Shown here: positions 15,840-24,038 of the stretch, in pieces
Numbering within the stretch: the stretch's first letter is position 1
Layout: each line of letters opens with the position of its first letter
Assembly (NCBI GenBank): GCA_002435325.1
Contig: DJMJ01000022.1
Coordinates: 13,612 to 54,124 of the forward strand
Direction of reading: 5' to 3'
Length of the DNA stretch: 40,513 nucleotides
Source: Nitrospira sp. UBA6493
GTDB lineage: Bacteria; Nitrospirota; Nitrospiria; Nitrospirales; Nitrospiraceae
The notes under the pieces: model-generated
Databases searched by the model: none
The model's input: only the letters and a program-made list of their open reading frames with translations
What the model was told of the DNA's origin: nothing
Program-made: the position numbers and the translations under genes

Positions 15840-16343
15840 TCAACCCTTCCGTCCCAAATGTTCCGAAGAATCGCTCGCCGCCCGATTGTGGCTCCAGACC
15901 AATGCTTCGATGCGAGTCTTTACCTCTTCGGGATCGCGCACGCCCCGCAATGACAGCACCCGCTCGCTGCTTCGTTCCTGGACCAGCACCGTGCCGATCC
16001 CGAAAAATTCCGCAATCCGCCCTTGTTCCACAGTCACGCGGGCCACGTCGTACAGCCGGATCGATTGCATCTCACCGCTGGTGTAGCCATTCCGCACCGT
16101 CACCCGTTCCCTCGTCACCTCATAGTGCGCCCAATGTCGCAGAATCGCGGCACAGGCCAGCAGGATCACGGCTCCCAGCATCCATATCTCCCAGCCGCCT
16201 ACGCCAAATCGAAAATATAATGCGCCGCGCAACGCTGAAAGGGCGCTCAAGAAATAGAGCCAGCTAAATTGCGCCCAGGAGGGAAAGGCTTCCCAGACTA
16301 CCGGCTGTTCCTCCGGCTTATTCTCCGCAGACAGCATCATCAT
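15840..16343 (-). CDS. PH-domain (bPH2-like) membrane protein
   Basis: A 167-residue protein with two close membrane helices (residues about 22-42 and 50-68) followed by a bacterial PH domain: HYEVTRERVTVRNGYTSGEMQSIRLYDVARVTVEQGRIAEFFGIGTVLVQ. This is the DUF304/bPH2 arrangement found in YdbT-like proteins. Its role is unknown. The start at 16343 is chosen from three ATGs in a row because GGAGGGGAG lies about eight bases upstream; the longer frame to 16463 lacks support. The stop codon abuts the CapA-like GTG start, indicating an operon. Confidence 0.82.
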   Translation of the reverse strand: MMMLSAENKPEEQPVVWEAFPSWAQFSWLYFLSALSALRGALYFRFGVGGWEIWMLGAVILLACAAILRHWAHYEVTRERVTVRNGYTSGEMQSIRLYDVARVTVEQGRIAEFFGIGTVLVQERSSERVLSLRGVRDPEEVKTRIEALVWSHNRAASDSSEHLGRKG

Positions 16344-16420
16344 GCCAAGATCTCCCCTCCACGCCATCGAAATTGTCATGGAATATTGTGCTATAGCTGC
16401 GCACAGGGGTTCACCCTTTC

Positions 16421-17329
16421 TTACAACCAGTCCCGTTGCGCCTGCTCTGCACGCTCTCCCCACATCGCACTGAGCGGAATCTCCGTGAGCACATAGGCTC
16501 CCGGATCAAGTTCCGGAAGAGCGCGAGAGACGGCGAGCATGACCTGCGCGCTCAGGACCGACTCATCACATCGCGCCTCCAGCAACAGATGCTGGTGCCC
16601 CAATCGTCCCGAAGGGCCCCGCCGGTCGAGGACCACTCCCCGCCCTTCTTGTTCCAGCGCCGCGAGACTCTCCACCGGAAACACTTGCATGTCTTGCCCA
16701 AGAAAGAGCGGGTCGGCGCGGATTGCTTGCGTGACCCTCTCCGTATCCGCATGCTTTTCCAACTCGACATAGACGTACCGTTGCACTCCTCCCTCGGAGG
16801 ATCGCACTTCGGCACAGAGCGCATCCTTCACGCCCCTCACACTTTGTGCCACGGTGGTGTGGCGAAGGCTGATGCCGGTGTGATGGCGCGTCTCCGTCGA
16901 TCCGCCGGGCGTGAGCAGGGCAAACCACGAGCGGAACAACGACAGCGCGCCGGGATCCCAGCCCGCCCCTACGATGGCTGCCGCCCGATGATGGAAGGCA
17001 ACCTTATGGATCGCTTGCTTATGCGCATGAAGCGCCTCGCCGTGCAGCGTAACGCAATCCACGATTGGAATGCCGTGCTGAAGAATCTGACCAGCAACCT
17101 CCGCAACGGCGTTCGTTGGTACACAGAGAAGCGCGGCATCAACCTCCTTCACCTGGCCGATGTGGGTGGTCACCGGAACAGATCGCAGCGCCTCCGGAAG
17201 CTTCCCCCCTACGCTGTCGGCCCGCCGCACGATGGAGGCCAGACTGAGGTCGTGGCTCCGGGATATCAGTTCCGCACAGACCTGCCCCACCCGGCCAAAT
17301 CCGACGACTGCGAGACGCAATGTCTTCAT
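16421..17329 (-). CDS. ddh: meso-Diaminopimelate dehydrogenase-like protein
   Basis: A 302-residue NADP-type dehydrogenase resembling DapDH. The Rossmann motif VVGFGRVGQ is at residues 8-16, and SIVRR follows the second strand. Family segments are present: HKVAFHHRAAAIVGAGWDPGALSLFRSWF, TPGGSTETRHHTGISLRHTTVAQ-RGVKDA and DPGAYVLTEIPL at the C-terminus. DapDH makes meso-diaminopimelate from tetrahydrodipicolinate in one step and feeds lysine and peptidoglycan synthesis. GGAGGAG lies about ten bases before the ATG. It heads the minus-strand run PH, CapA, archease, rtcB, with 77 nt to the next gene. A related oxidoreductase role cannot be excluded. Confidence 0.85.
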   Translation of the reverse strand: MKTLRLAVVGFGRVGQVCAELISRSHDLSLASIVRRADSVGGKLPEALRSVPVTTHIGQVKEVDAALLCVPTNAVAEVAGQILQHGIPIVDCVTLHGEALHAHKQAIHKVAFHHRAAAIVGAGWDPGALSLFRSWFALLTPGGSTETRHHTGISLRHTTVAQSVRGVKDALCAEVRSSEGGVQRYVYVELEKHADTERVTQAIRADPLFLGQDMQVFPVESLAALEQEGRGVVLDRRGPSGRLGHQHLLLEARCDESVLSAQVMLAVSRALPELDPGAYVLTEIPLSAMWGERAEQAQRDWL

Positions 17330-17776
17330 GAATGGCTTACTCCTCCGATAACGTAGTAATCAGACCTTCCCCCTATGCATTGAGCAATGTCGATGCCGAA
17401 ACCCACATCACCGGCTTGCCCTTGCACCGGAATCCTTATATCGAGAGCAATTATCATGAGATCGAGTGAGGAGGAGTACGGAGAGGCCTTTACGAATGAT
17501 GTCCAAACCTGCTTTCTTCTATGAGTCAGTGCGCCCTTTCGCGACAGCAAGAAAGGCGCACTTGTAGCGGATTTCCTCAACGAGGTCCTTGTCCCGCCCG
17601 TCAGGCCTATCCAATTCCATCACTTTCCAGCAAGTTGGGCTGAACGTTCTCTCTGATCCCATTTGGCCTCTTTCTTGCGCTATGCTTTATGAAATAACAG
17701 GGGGTCGGCACCCATCGGGGTTTCACCGATATCCAACTCGTCACGTTATTTCGTTCATCTCAATAGGACAACGCGT
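17330..17776. other. 447-bp intergenic region between divergent genes
   Basis: The stretch separates the diaminopimelate dehydrogenase-like gene (minus) from the HAD-ATPase gene (plus) and should contain both promoters. Short frames inside it (such as 17326-17580 minus or the 17589 plus frame) show no family features. A 23-codon frame at 17496 follows a GGAGAGG but is not convincing. No tRNA or strong hairpin is seen. Confidence 0.45.
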
Positions 17777-19504
17777 ATGTATCGCCGTATCATGGCCTTC
17801 GACTTCGACGGCACGCTGGCCGTCAATGGGGACGTGCCTCCCGAATTGGAAGCAGCCTTGGAGCAATGCCGCGACAGCGGCCATATACTGTTCCTGGTCA
17901 CAGGACGTCGCTATGAAACCGTCCAACTGGGCTATCTGGGAAGCTTGTTCGCCGGCATCGTCTGGGAAAACGGCGCGGTCCTGAGTCATACGGCCAGCGG
18001 TGAGACGTACCTCCCGTTCGGCCAACTGGATGCCCGCCTGCTCAAGGCGATTGAAGAGGCAGGCATCCCGTTCGAACGAGGCCTCGCCATTGCGGCGACC
18101 TGGACGCCTCATGACCGGGCCCTCTGGCACATCCTCAGCTCCCACGGCGGCAGCACCTCGATCGAATACAACAAAGGCGCCGTCATGGTCCTGCCGCCAG
18201 GTGCCACCAAAGGATCCGGCCTCGAACGACTCCTCGCCCTGTGCGGTTTGTCGCCTCGAAACCTCGCGGCCTTCGGCGATGCCGAAAACGACCTTTCGAT
18301 GCTGACCTTGGCTGAGGTGTCGGTCGCGGTAGGCGATGCGGTCCCGGCCGTCATCGAAACCGCCGATGTCCTGGCCGCAGCCCCTGGCCCCCAGGGCGTC
18401 CTTGAAATTCTCAACGAGTATCCGCTGGGCGGAAAATTTCTTGATATTCCGCTCAAGCGCGAGCGGCCGGTCTTGCTCGGACAGACGGAAGCCGGTGCAG
18501 TCGTCAATATCCCCGCCTCCCGATTAGCTGGACGCAATCTGGGGGTCTTCGGCAATTCGGCAACCGGCAAATCCTGGATGGTCGGCTTGATCGCGGAAGG
18601 ACTCCACCATGAGGACTACCAAGTCCTCCTCATCGATCCCGAAGGGGACTTTCGCGGCCTCCGCGTCCTCCCCCGATTCGTTTCGGTGAGTGGCGACCGG
18701 GCCACTCTGCCCCCTCCGTCCGCGGTCGTCTCCCTGCTCGACGAAGGCGGTGTGTCACTGGTCCTTGACCTCAGCCAATATCCCATCAGCATGCGCTCCC
18801 GCTACATTGTCGATCTGATTCGAACCTTGCGCCCGGTGCGCGACTGCAAGTTTCGCCCTCACTGGATCGTGCTGGATGAAGCCCAGGAATTCTTGTTTGA
18901 AGGAAGCGAGGTCACAACGCTGCTTCAACCTCTGCTGGAAACAGGCGGCTGGGCCTTCGTGTCCTACCGGCCGGACCGCTTAAGCCCTTCGGTTTTGACC
19001 TCACTTCAGCACCTGCTCTTGACCAAACTGACGGACAGCCAGATTGGGGACTGCCTCAAGAAACACTGTGCGATCTGCAGTTTACAAGGTGCGCGCCTCG
19101 ATCAGATCCCGATGGGGAGCGCCCTCCTCTGCGGTGGCGAACTCGTCCGCATGCGGCCGGCGATCCGGCGTGTTCCCCACGTCCGGCACCTCTACAAATA
19201 TCTCGACACTCCTCTTCCACATGGGAAACGGTTCGCCTTTCGAACCGACAAGGGGTATCTCGGCATCGAAGCCGCCAGTCTTTTTGAGTTATCCAGCTTG
19301 ATTCAGACGCTCCCGCTGGAGAGTCTCGAGTATCACGACCGCCGGGAGGATTTTGTAAAATGGGCCGACTGGACCCTTGGCGACGGAGGGCTCGCAACCA
19401 GGCTCCGAAAAGTGGCGAACCGCCACTATCAGGGAGAGGAACTCCGGCAAGCGCTCTCGCAGGTGGTGTCAACTCACTACGAAGAACTCCGGCAACTGAA
19501 ATAA
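17777..19504 (+). CDS. HAD hydrolase fused to HerA-like ATPase and DUF5752-like domain
   Basis: A 575-residue three-part fusion. Residues about 1-215 form a Cof-type HAD phosphatase: DFDGTLA (nucleophile Asp9), VTGRR, KGSGLERLL and GDAENDLSML. Residues about 225-460 form a HerA/DUF87-like P-loop ATPase: GQTEAGAVVNIPASRLAGRNLGVFG, Walker A GNSATGKS (about 259-266), LLIDPEGDF, Walker B HWIVLDEAQEF (Asp367-Glu368) and an SYRPDRLSPSV sensor region. The last 90 residues (FAFRTDKGYLGIEAASLFEL, then YHDRREDFVKWADWTLGDGGLATRL) resemble DUF5752. The start is ATG 17777. No substrate can be named; sugar-phosphate or nucleotide phosphatase activity controlled by an ATPase is one reading. It stands alone. 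Confidence 0.85.
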   Translation: MYRRIMAFDFDGTLAVNGDVPPELEAALEQCRDSGHILFLVTGRRYETVQLGYLGSLFAGIVWENGAVLSHTASGETYLPFGQLDARLLKAIEEAGIPFERGLAIAATWTPHDRALWHILSSHGGSTSIEYNKGAVMVLPPGATKGSGLERLLALCGLSPRNLAAFGDAENDLSMLTLAEVSVAVGDAVPAVIETADVLAAAPGPQGVLEILNEYPLGGKFLDIPLKRERPVLLGQTEAGAVVNIPASRLAGRNLGVFGNSATGKSWMVGLIAEGLHHEDYQVLLIDPEGDFRGLRVLPRFVSVSGDRATLPPPSAVVSLLDEGGVSLVLDLSQYPISMRSRYIVDLIRTLRPVRDCKFRPHWIVLDEAQEFLFEGSEVTTLLQPLLETGGWAFVSYRPDRLSPSVLTSLQHLLLTKLTDSQIGDCLKKHCAICSLQGARLDQIPMGSALLCGGELVRMRPAIRRVPHVRHLYKYLDTPLPHGKRFAFRTDKGYLGIEAASLFELSSLIQTLPLESLEYHDRREDFVKWADWTLGDGGLATRLRKVANRHYQGEELRQALSQVVSTHYEELRQLK

Positions 19505-19618
19505 CACCGGCGAGCGCACAAAATTAATAGCCGCAGATTTTTTACCGGCCTGCTGCTAGAGAATAATCTCCGACGCTCCTCGAACTCCGGCCATCTCTTG
19601 CACTACAGCCTTAACTTA

Positions 19619-19867
19619 TCAGGCCTGACATTCGAGGCTGAGTATTTCCCGCTCAGCCTCAAGCCAGTCACTGAGTGCGTCGCCGGAACGGGAGCCCCGC
19701 TCAAGGTAGATTTCATACGCCCGTTTGGCGATGCGCGTCGGCACATCGTCGGCAGGTGACATCGGTTGGCTGTGAACCGGCTCTTTCTCGGGAGCGGCCG
19801 ATTCCCTCATGATCACAGACTCAAGAATCTTCTCCCGACGCCGGTCCTTCGCGGTCTGAGTTCGCAT
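19619..19867 (-). CDS. DUF2934 small protein
   Basis: An 82-residue protein with a charged, disordered N-terminus (residues 1-42). Its C-terminal DUF2934 motif is IAKRAYEIYLERGSRSGDALSDWLEAEREI, predicted to be two helices. DUF2934 proteins are common and multi-copy in environmental bacteria, and their function is unknown. AGGAGG lies just before two consecutive ATGs; the second (19867) gives normal spacing (5 nt). The frame extends to 19927 without support. It heads a set of small minus-strand genes around the two-component system. Confidence 0.85.
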   Translation of the reverse strand: MRTQTAKDRRREKILESVIMRESAAPEKEPVHSQPMSPADDVPTRIAKRAYEIYLERGSRSGDALSDWLEAEREILSLECQA

Positions 19868-19929
19868 CATATCCTCCTTTGCACACAACACGCCTCTGCC
19901 CGGCTGAGGCATGAACAGCCTGACCACGC

Positions 19930-19950
19930 GGTTCCTTTTCTAGAAGAACC
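19930..19950 (-). terminator. Inverted repeat between two small minus-strand genes
   Basis: GGTTC and GAACC flank an 11-nt loop with a TTCTAGAA centre, just after the stop codon (19953) of the WNQ-motif gene. On the plus strand TTTT follows; on the minus strand no T-run follows. It may be a weak terminator or an operator for the DUF2934 gene. Confidence 0.35.
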
Positions 19951-19952
19951 TT

Positions 19953-20171
19953 TTACAAGGTGGCGGCTGTTGTGCCAGCCATCGTACTCGTCACACCACA
20001 CAACCCGGCCCCTTTCACCGTGAATCGTATCTGGCCTGCACGGCTCATGCGGTCGAGTTCGGTGAAGACCTGGTTCCAGGTCAACCCGGAACATTCGAGT
20101 ACAATCTCGTCGAGCGAGCAGCCGGGCGAACGAATAATCACTTCCATGACCTGATCATCCGCTTGAGTCAC
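19953..20171 (-). CDS. Small winged-helix-like protein with WNQ motif (paralogue of 24516-24755)
   Basis: A 72-residue protein. Residues 8-50 (VMEVIIRSPGCSLDEIVLE, then TWNQVFTELDRMSRAGQIRF) align with the protein at 24516-24755. Shared positions are EV, C[ST]LxE, WNQxF, DR[LM]xRxG[IV]. The helix-helix-wing pattern looks like a compact winged helix that could bind DNA or another protein. The start is GTG 20171, five bases after AGGAGG. It lies between the DUF2934 gene and a small Cys-containing gene on the same strand. No named family is recognised. Confidence 0.72.
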   Translation of the reverse strand: MTQADDQVMEVIIRSPGCSLDEIVLECSGLTWNQVFTELDRMSRAGQIRFTVKGAGLCGVTSTMAGTTAATL

Positions 20172-20263
20172 TCAGACCTCCTTTTCAGACCAGAGGACAA
20201 TTGTTTCGCCAGCCGTCCAGAACAATGAGCCGGTCCACGACAGCCCGCGCGCCTTCGCCTTCC

Positions 20264-20494
20264 TCACTTCAAGCCCCGGTAGGGGTCGTCGAATTTGACA
20301 CCGCATTCCCGGCACACAACCTTTCCCGTCCACTTGCCGTCCCGGGTCAAGACATTGTCGATCAGCCTGCTATGGCTGCAGGTGGTCACAAGCGTCCCGC
20401 TGCTTCCCTGCTGAGTCATCATACTGGCCATACGTCCCTCCAGCGGAACTGAAACAGTCCTACTTTTGCCAGACTCCTCATTCTTCACGTGCAT
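20264..20494 (-). CDS. Small Cys-containing hypothetical protein
   Basis: A 76-residue protein. The N-terminus is charged, and the C-terminal half has TTCSHSRLIDNVLTRDGKWTGKVVCREC, where the CxH and CxxC pairs could form a small zinc ribbon. The second ATG (20494) is chosen because GGAGG lies six bases before it; the first ATG (20500) would sit against the ribosome site. It is preceded on the same strand by the receiver-only gene, with a long hairpin (20598-20632) between them. No family is recognised. Confidence 0.65.
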   Translation of the reverse strand: MHVKNEESGKSRTVSVPLEGRMASMMTQQGSSGTLVTTCSHSRLIDNVLTRDGKWTGKVVCRECGVKFDDPYRGLK

Positions 20495-20597
20495 AAACAT
20501 CCTCCAGCCATCTCACCGCGCCATCATGCCGGGATCGGAGAACACCACTCATCTCAGGAGTACCAACCAGGATCCATCCCCCGAACGTTCCAGACGA

Positions 20598-20632
20598 GAG
20601 GTGCTCTAGGTCGGTTCATGCCGACCCACCTC
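20598..20632 (-). terminator. Long imperfect hairpin downstream of the receiver-only gene
   Basis: Two nested inverted repeats occur: GGTCGG/CCGACC around TTCATG, and outside them GAGGTG/CACCTC with a 5-nt bulge on one side. It lies 32 nt past the stop codon of the receiver-only gene (minus strand). No T-run follows, so it may be a terminator without U-tract or an RNA structure. Confidence 0.45.
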
Positions 20633-20663
20633 CTGCATCTCCGCCGTGCGACCCTATGGAAAC

Positions 20664-21122
20664 TCATCTGTGAACCACCCGATGGTCCGATTGAAAAGGA
20701 ACCTCAGCTCCCGGCACCCTTTCCCATCTCACCCCCAGCCCGATGTACCGATCGCCCGCTAGCACGTGTAGAATGGCTTGAGACAATTCCGCATAGAGGG
20801 CTATTCTCTTCAGGAGATAACCGCGGGCCCCTGACTTGAAGGCCATGGTCACATACGCCGGCTCATCATGGCTGGACAATATAATTATCTTACTCTGCGG
20901 CGCACAGGTCAGGAGTTCGCGAACCGCCGCGAGGCCGTCCAGCTTCGGCATCGAAATATCCGAAATGATAATGTCCGGATTTAGATGTTGTGCGGCATCC
21001 ACAAGCGCTTGGCCATCCATGACGGTGCCCATCACTTCACCCAGCCCGTCTTCTAACAACTCGGACAGAGCCCTCAGTATGGCGGGGTGATCGTCGGCCA
21101 AAAGGATGCGCGGTTTTGCCAT
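20664..21122 (-). CDS. Receiver-only response regulator
   Basis: A 152-residue protein with a full REC domain: acidic pair Asp10-Asp11 (LLADDHPAILRAL), phosphoacceptor Asp55 (IIISDISMPKLDGLAA), Ser83-Ser84 and Lys105 (GYLLK). After residue 122 (LAGDRYIGLGV), where NarL-type proteins continue into the LuxR helix-turn-helix, this one ends in an unrelated Arg-rich tail of about 30 residues. It is therefore an output-less regulator, perhaps a phosphate sink or adaptor, or a truncated NarL homologue. ATG 21122 is used, since the domain begins there. The promoter has the CTAGGG palindrome (21185-21200) and a TACGAT -10 box. Confidence 0.85.
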   Translation of the reverse strand: MAKPRILLADDHPAILRALSELLEDGLGEVMGTVMDGQALVDAAQHLNPDIIISDISMPKLDGLAAVRELLTCAPQSKIIILSSHDEPAYVTMAFKSGARGYLLKRIALYAELSQAILHVLAGDRYIGLGVRWERVPGAEVPFQSDHRVVHR

Positions 21123-21155
21123 AGGCGGCCGTCCCTCGATCGAAAATGATGTCCC

Positions 21156-21200
21156 ATCGTATGCTTCATGAATGCTGCACAACACTAGGGAACCCCCTAG
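21156..21200 (-). promoter_or_regulatory. CTAGGG-palindrome promoter of the receiver-only gene
   Basis: CTAGGG-N4-CCCTAG occupies 21185-21200. Reading along the minus strand, exactly 23 nt later comes TACGAT (21161-21156), a plausible -10 hexamer, with transcription starting near 21149, 27 nt before the ATG. The same layout occurs at 24434-24478. The position upstream of the -10 box suits an activator dimer, most likely a NarL-type protein. Confidence 0.55.
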
Positions 21201-21282
21201 CGCTGAAAAGCAATTCTACTAGAGGCAGGCAGGTGTGAGACGTGAAGGACAGAGGCTTCCGTTTTACACTGCACGTCCCGGG

Positions 21283-21930
21283 CTAAAGACCGGTGAGGCC
21301 GTGGGTGATGGCATATTTGGTCAAATCGGCGGTGGTGTGAAGGTCCAACTGCTGCATGATGCGGGTCTTATGGAACTCCACTGTTTTCACCGAGACGTTG
21401 AGGATCGTGGCGATCTCCTTCGTGCCGCACCCCTCGGCAACCAGCTGCAAGACTTCACGCTGGCGGCCGGTGAGCGTGGCGCACGCAACCTTGCTGACCT
21501 CGCCGGTGGATGGTTTCAGAACCGATTCCAGCACATCCTTCGTCAGCGAAGGGGTGAGGTAGTGTTGTCCTTGGAGCACCGACCGAATCGCCAGGCTGAG
21601 CTCTGATGCAGCGGAACGCTTGAGGAGATACCCGGAGGCCCCGGCCTGGAACGACTCGGTCGCATAGGTCGAATTGGCATGCATGGTCAGAAAGATGATC
21701 TTGCTTTCAGGCACAAGCTTGACGAGCTGGCGAGCCGCTTCAAGTCCATTCAAGAGGGGCATGGAGATGTCCAAAAGAATCAGGTCTGGCCGCAGCTTCT
21801 GTGCCGCCGCCACCAGCGCGCGACCGTCTTCCACCGCGCCTACGACCTCGCACTCCTCCTCTACCAACTTTCGTAAACCGGCCAGGATCATCGAGTGGTC
21901 GTCAGCCATGAGGACGCGCGGCCTCTTCAT
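21283..21930 (-). CDS. NarL/FixJ-family response regulator
   Basis: A 215-residue regulator. The receiver has Asp10-Asp11, phosphoacceptor Asp54 (LILLDISMPLLNGLEA), Thr82 (FLTMHA) and Lys104 (GYLLKRSAASEL). The LuxR-type helix-turn-helix is LTGRQREVLQLVAEGCGTKEIATILNVSVKTVEFHKTRIMQQL, residues about 153-195. It overlaps the histidine kinase stop codon by four bases (ATGA), so it is the cognate partner. It is the best candidate to bind the CTAGGG palindromes, though this is not shown. Confidence 0.95.
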   Translation of the reverse strand: MKRPRVLMADDHSMILAGLRKLVEEECEVVGAVEDGRALVAAAQKLRPDLILLDISMPLLNGLEAARQLVKLVPESKIIFLTMHANSTYATESFQAGASGYLLKRSAASELSLAIRSVLQGQHYLTPSLTKDVLESVLKPSTGEVSKVACATLTGRQREVLQLVAEGCGTKEIATILNVSVKTVEFHKTRIMQQLDLHTTADLTKYAITHGLTGL

Positions 21931-23984
21931 GCGCCCTCCTGAACACGGGGGATCCAGGCACAGACCTTCGTCCCTTCCGCTGGAAGGGAGTGGATGCGGA
22001 GAAAGCCGCCCAGAAGACGCGCCCGTTCCTGCATGCTCAGCATGCCGAGTCCTTTCGCGTGGACATCCTTATTCTCCAGGTTGAACCCCTTGCCGTTATC
22101 GCGCACCGCCAAGCCGACCCCTTTGGACGAGCCGCTCAGCTTCACCGACACGTCGGATGCCTGGGCATGTTTAAATACATTCTGCAGACTCTCCTGCATC
22201 ACTCTGAACAAGTTGGTTTTCACTGCCGGTGGAAGCGCCTCCGGCACCTCACGGGCAGTAAACGTAACTGGCAGCCCCGTCCGCTTCGCAAACTCGTCAA
22301 CATGGTCCCGAATGGCCACCTCCAAGCCAACGTGATCGAGCAACGAAGGGTGCAGCTTGTACGCCAGATCGTGGAGATCGTCGGAGAGTCGCCCGACGTC
22401 GGCGCGAATTCCCGCAAGCCGCGGGACGATCGCACCAGGGGAGCAGCTGATAAACGTGCGTTCTAGCGTCTCCAGTTCCATCGCCATCGCCGCAAGCCGC
22501 TGATTGAAGTCGTCGTGCAGCTCACGCGAGATCCGCTTGCGCTCCAGTTCCTGGGCGCCGATCAGCTTCTCTGTCAGGGCTTCCAGTTCTTTCCGTTTTT
22601 CGCCGAGTAGCCGCGCATGTTCCTCCAACGCCAGCCCCATCTGGACCCGCGCGGAGATGTCGGTGTGTGCAATGACGACACCTTCTGTCCCTTTCAGCGA
22701 AGTCACGCGCATCTCAAACCAGCGCCGCTCTTCAGGAGAATGACAGGGATATTCCTGGGTAAAACTCGTGTCCCTGCCCGCCAATACGGATTCGATGCGG
22801 GCGAGAGTCTCCTCTACGGACGACTGCCCGCCGACAATTGCTTGCCGGCACACCTCAAGATAATTCCGTCCGACGTCGACCTCAATACCCGGACGACCCG
22901 CATTACTTCGAGCAAACTCTTTCCAGGCATGGTTCGTCTTGAGAATGACACCGTTCTTGTCCAGCACGCAAATATGCGCGGAAAGAGAGTTGAGGATCCC
23001 GCCGCTTAACGCTTCGCTAGCCTGCATCTTCTCTTCTGTCTGTTTCCGTCCTGTGACATCACGCAGAATGACGGTAAAGAGCTGCTTGCCAGCGACCAGA
23101 ACCTGGGAGATTGAGGCCTCGATGGGAAACTCCTCTCCATTGGATCGCAGGCCGTACAAGGTGCCGGCACGTTGCATCGCGCGGGAGGGCCCACCACCCT
23201 TGGCGAAGCGGCTCATGTGACCGCGATGTGCCCCTCTGAACCGCTCCGGGATAAACCGTTCGAACGATCGTCCAATCGCCTCGACAGCCGAGCAGCGAAA
23301 CATAGACTCGGCGGCGCGATTGAAGAGCACCACACGCTCCTCTCCATCCACGGTGATAATGGCATCCATTGCCGAACTGATGACCGCATTAAGCTGCGCC
23401 CGCTGGGTCTCCAGTTCCTGCTCGGCCCTCTTGCGATCGCTGATGTCCAGGAGCGACGTCCGCCAGTGAATGATGCCCCCGGGCGGGCCCTGAACCGCGA
23501 GGCTCTCAAGATAGACCCAGCGGACCGCATCAGCCGCGTCCCGGAGGCGCACCTCGCAGACCTGCCTCATGCCGGTCCTCAGGACCTCCTGACAATGCCG
23601 GTGGAGCCGGTCCTGATCCTCCGATGCCACAAAGTGGCCGAGCCGCTGTTCGATCAGGTCATTCCGGTTCACGCCGAGCAGCGTCGCGGCCCTGATATTG
23701 GCCTCCACAATCGTGCCGTTCCGATCCAACAAGAGATGGCCGGCGGGGGAAAATTCGAAGAGATCCACATAACGGTCACGAGCCGCTTCGAGGTCCATCT
23801 GAGCCTGGCGGAGCTCCTCATTTTGTATTTTCAGCTCGATCTGAAAGACCTGCAGTTCCTGCACGAGCTGCTGCACGTCCTTGACCGGCATTGACGCCAC
23901 CTCACGGCGCGTGGCGCGCAGCCGCTCTTCCGCCTTCCGGCGAAGTCCTGTGGCTGTCTCGTGTTCGCCTGGTTCCTTGGCCAT
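21927..23984 (-). CDS. PAS-domain sensor histidine kinase (HisKA_3/NarX type)
   Basis: A 685-residue soluble kinase without membrane helices. An N-terminal coiled coil (residues about 15-75) is followed by three PAS domains (about 70-185, 195-315, 325-445) and a dimerisation region. The phosphoacceptor is His490 in ERKRISRELHDDFNQRLAAM. The HATPase has the N-box QESLQNVFKHA (about 597-607), the G1 box DNGKGF (about 629-634) and GLGMLSMQERA. ATG 23984 is preferred over 24005 by GGGTGG four bases upstream. PAS ligands cannot be predicted. The NarL-type regulator overlaps its stop codon. Confidence 0.93.
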   Translation of the reverse strand: MAKEPGEHETATGLRRKAEERLRATRREVASMPVKDVQQLVQELQVFQIELKIQNEELRQAQMDLEAARDRYVDLFEFSPAGHLLLDRNGTIVEANIRAATLLGVNRNDLIEQRLGHFVASEDQDRLHRHCQEVLRTGMRQVCEVRLRDAADAVRWVYLESLAVQGPPGGIIHWRTSLLDISDRKRAEQELETQRAQLNAVISSAMDAIITVDGEERVVLFNRAAESMFRCSAVEAIGRSFERFIPERFRGAHRGHMSRFAKGGGPSRAMQRAGTLYGLRSNGEEFPIEASISQVLVAGKQLFTVILRDVTGRKQTEEKMQASEALSGGILNSLSAHICVLDKNGVILKTNHAWKEFARSNAGRPGIEVDVGRNYLEVCRQAIVGGQSSVEETLARIESVLAGRDTSFTQEYPCHSPEERRWFEMRVTSLKGTEGVVIAHTDISARVQMGLALEEHARLLGEKRKELEALTEKLIGAQELERKRISRELHDDFNQRLAAMAMELETLERTFISCSPGAIVPRLAGIRADVGRLSDDLHDLAYKLHPSLLDHVGLEVAIRDHVDEFAKRTGLPVTFTAREVPEALPPAVKTNLFRVMQESLQNVFKHAQASDVSVKLSGSSKGVGLAVRDNGKGFNLENKDVHAKGLGMLSMQERARLLGGFLRIHSLPAEGTKVCAWIPRVQEGA

Positions 23985-24038
23985 CACGCCACCCTTTTCA
24001 TGCAATACTACGAGTCAGGCTACCGGCCATGACGTTCT

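Noticed and set aside
17496..17567. 23-codon frame after GGAGAGG
   Set aside because: Too short to support, and no conserved motif; could be chance in a GC-rich region.
20190..20215. TGGCGAAACAATTGTC-like sequence (minus strand) resembling a sigma-54 promoter before the WNQ gene
   Set aside because: The essential GC of the -12 element is GT, so the match is too weak to call.
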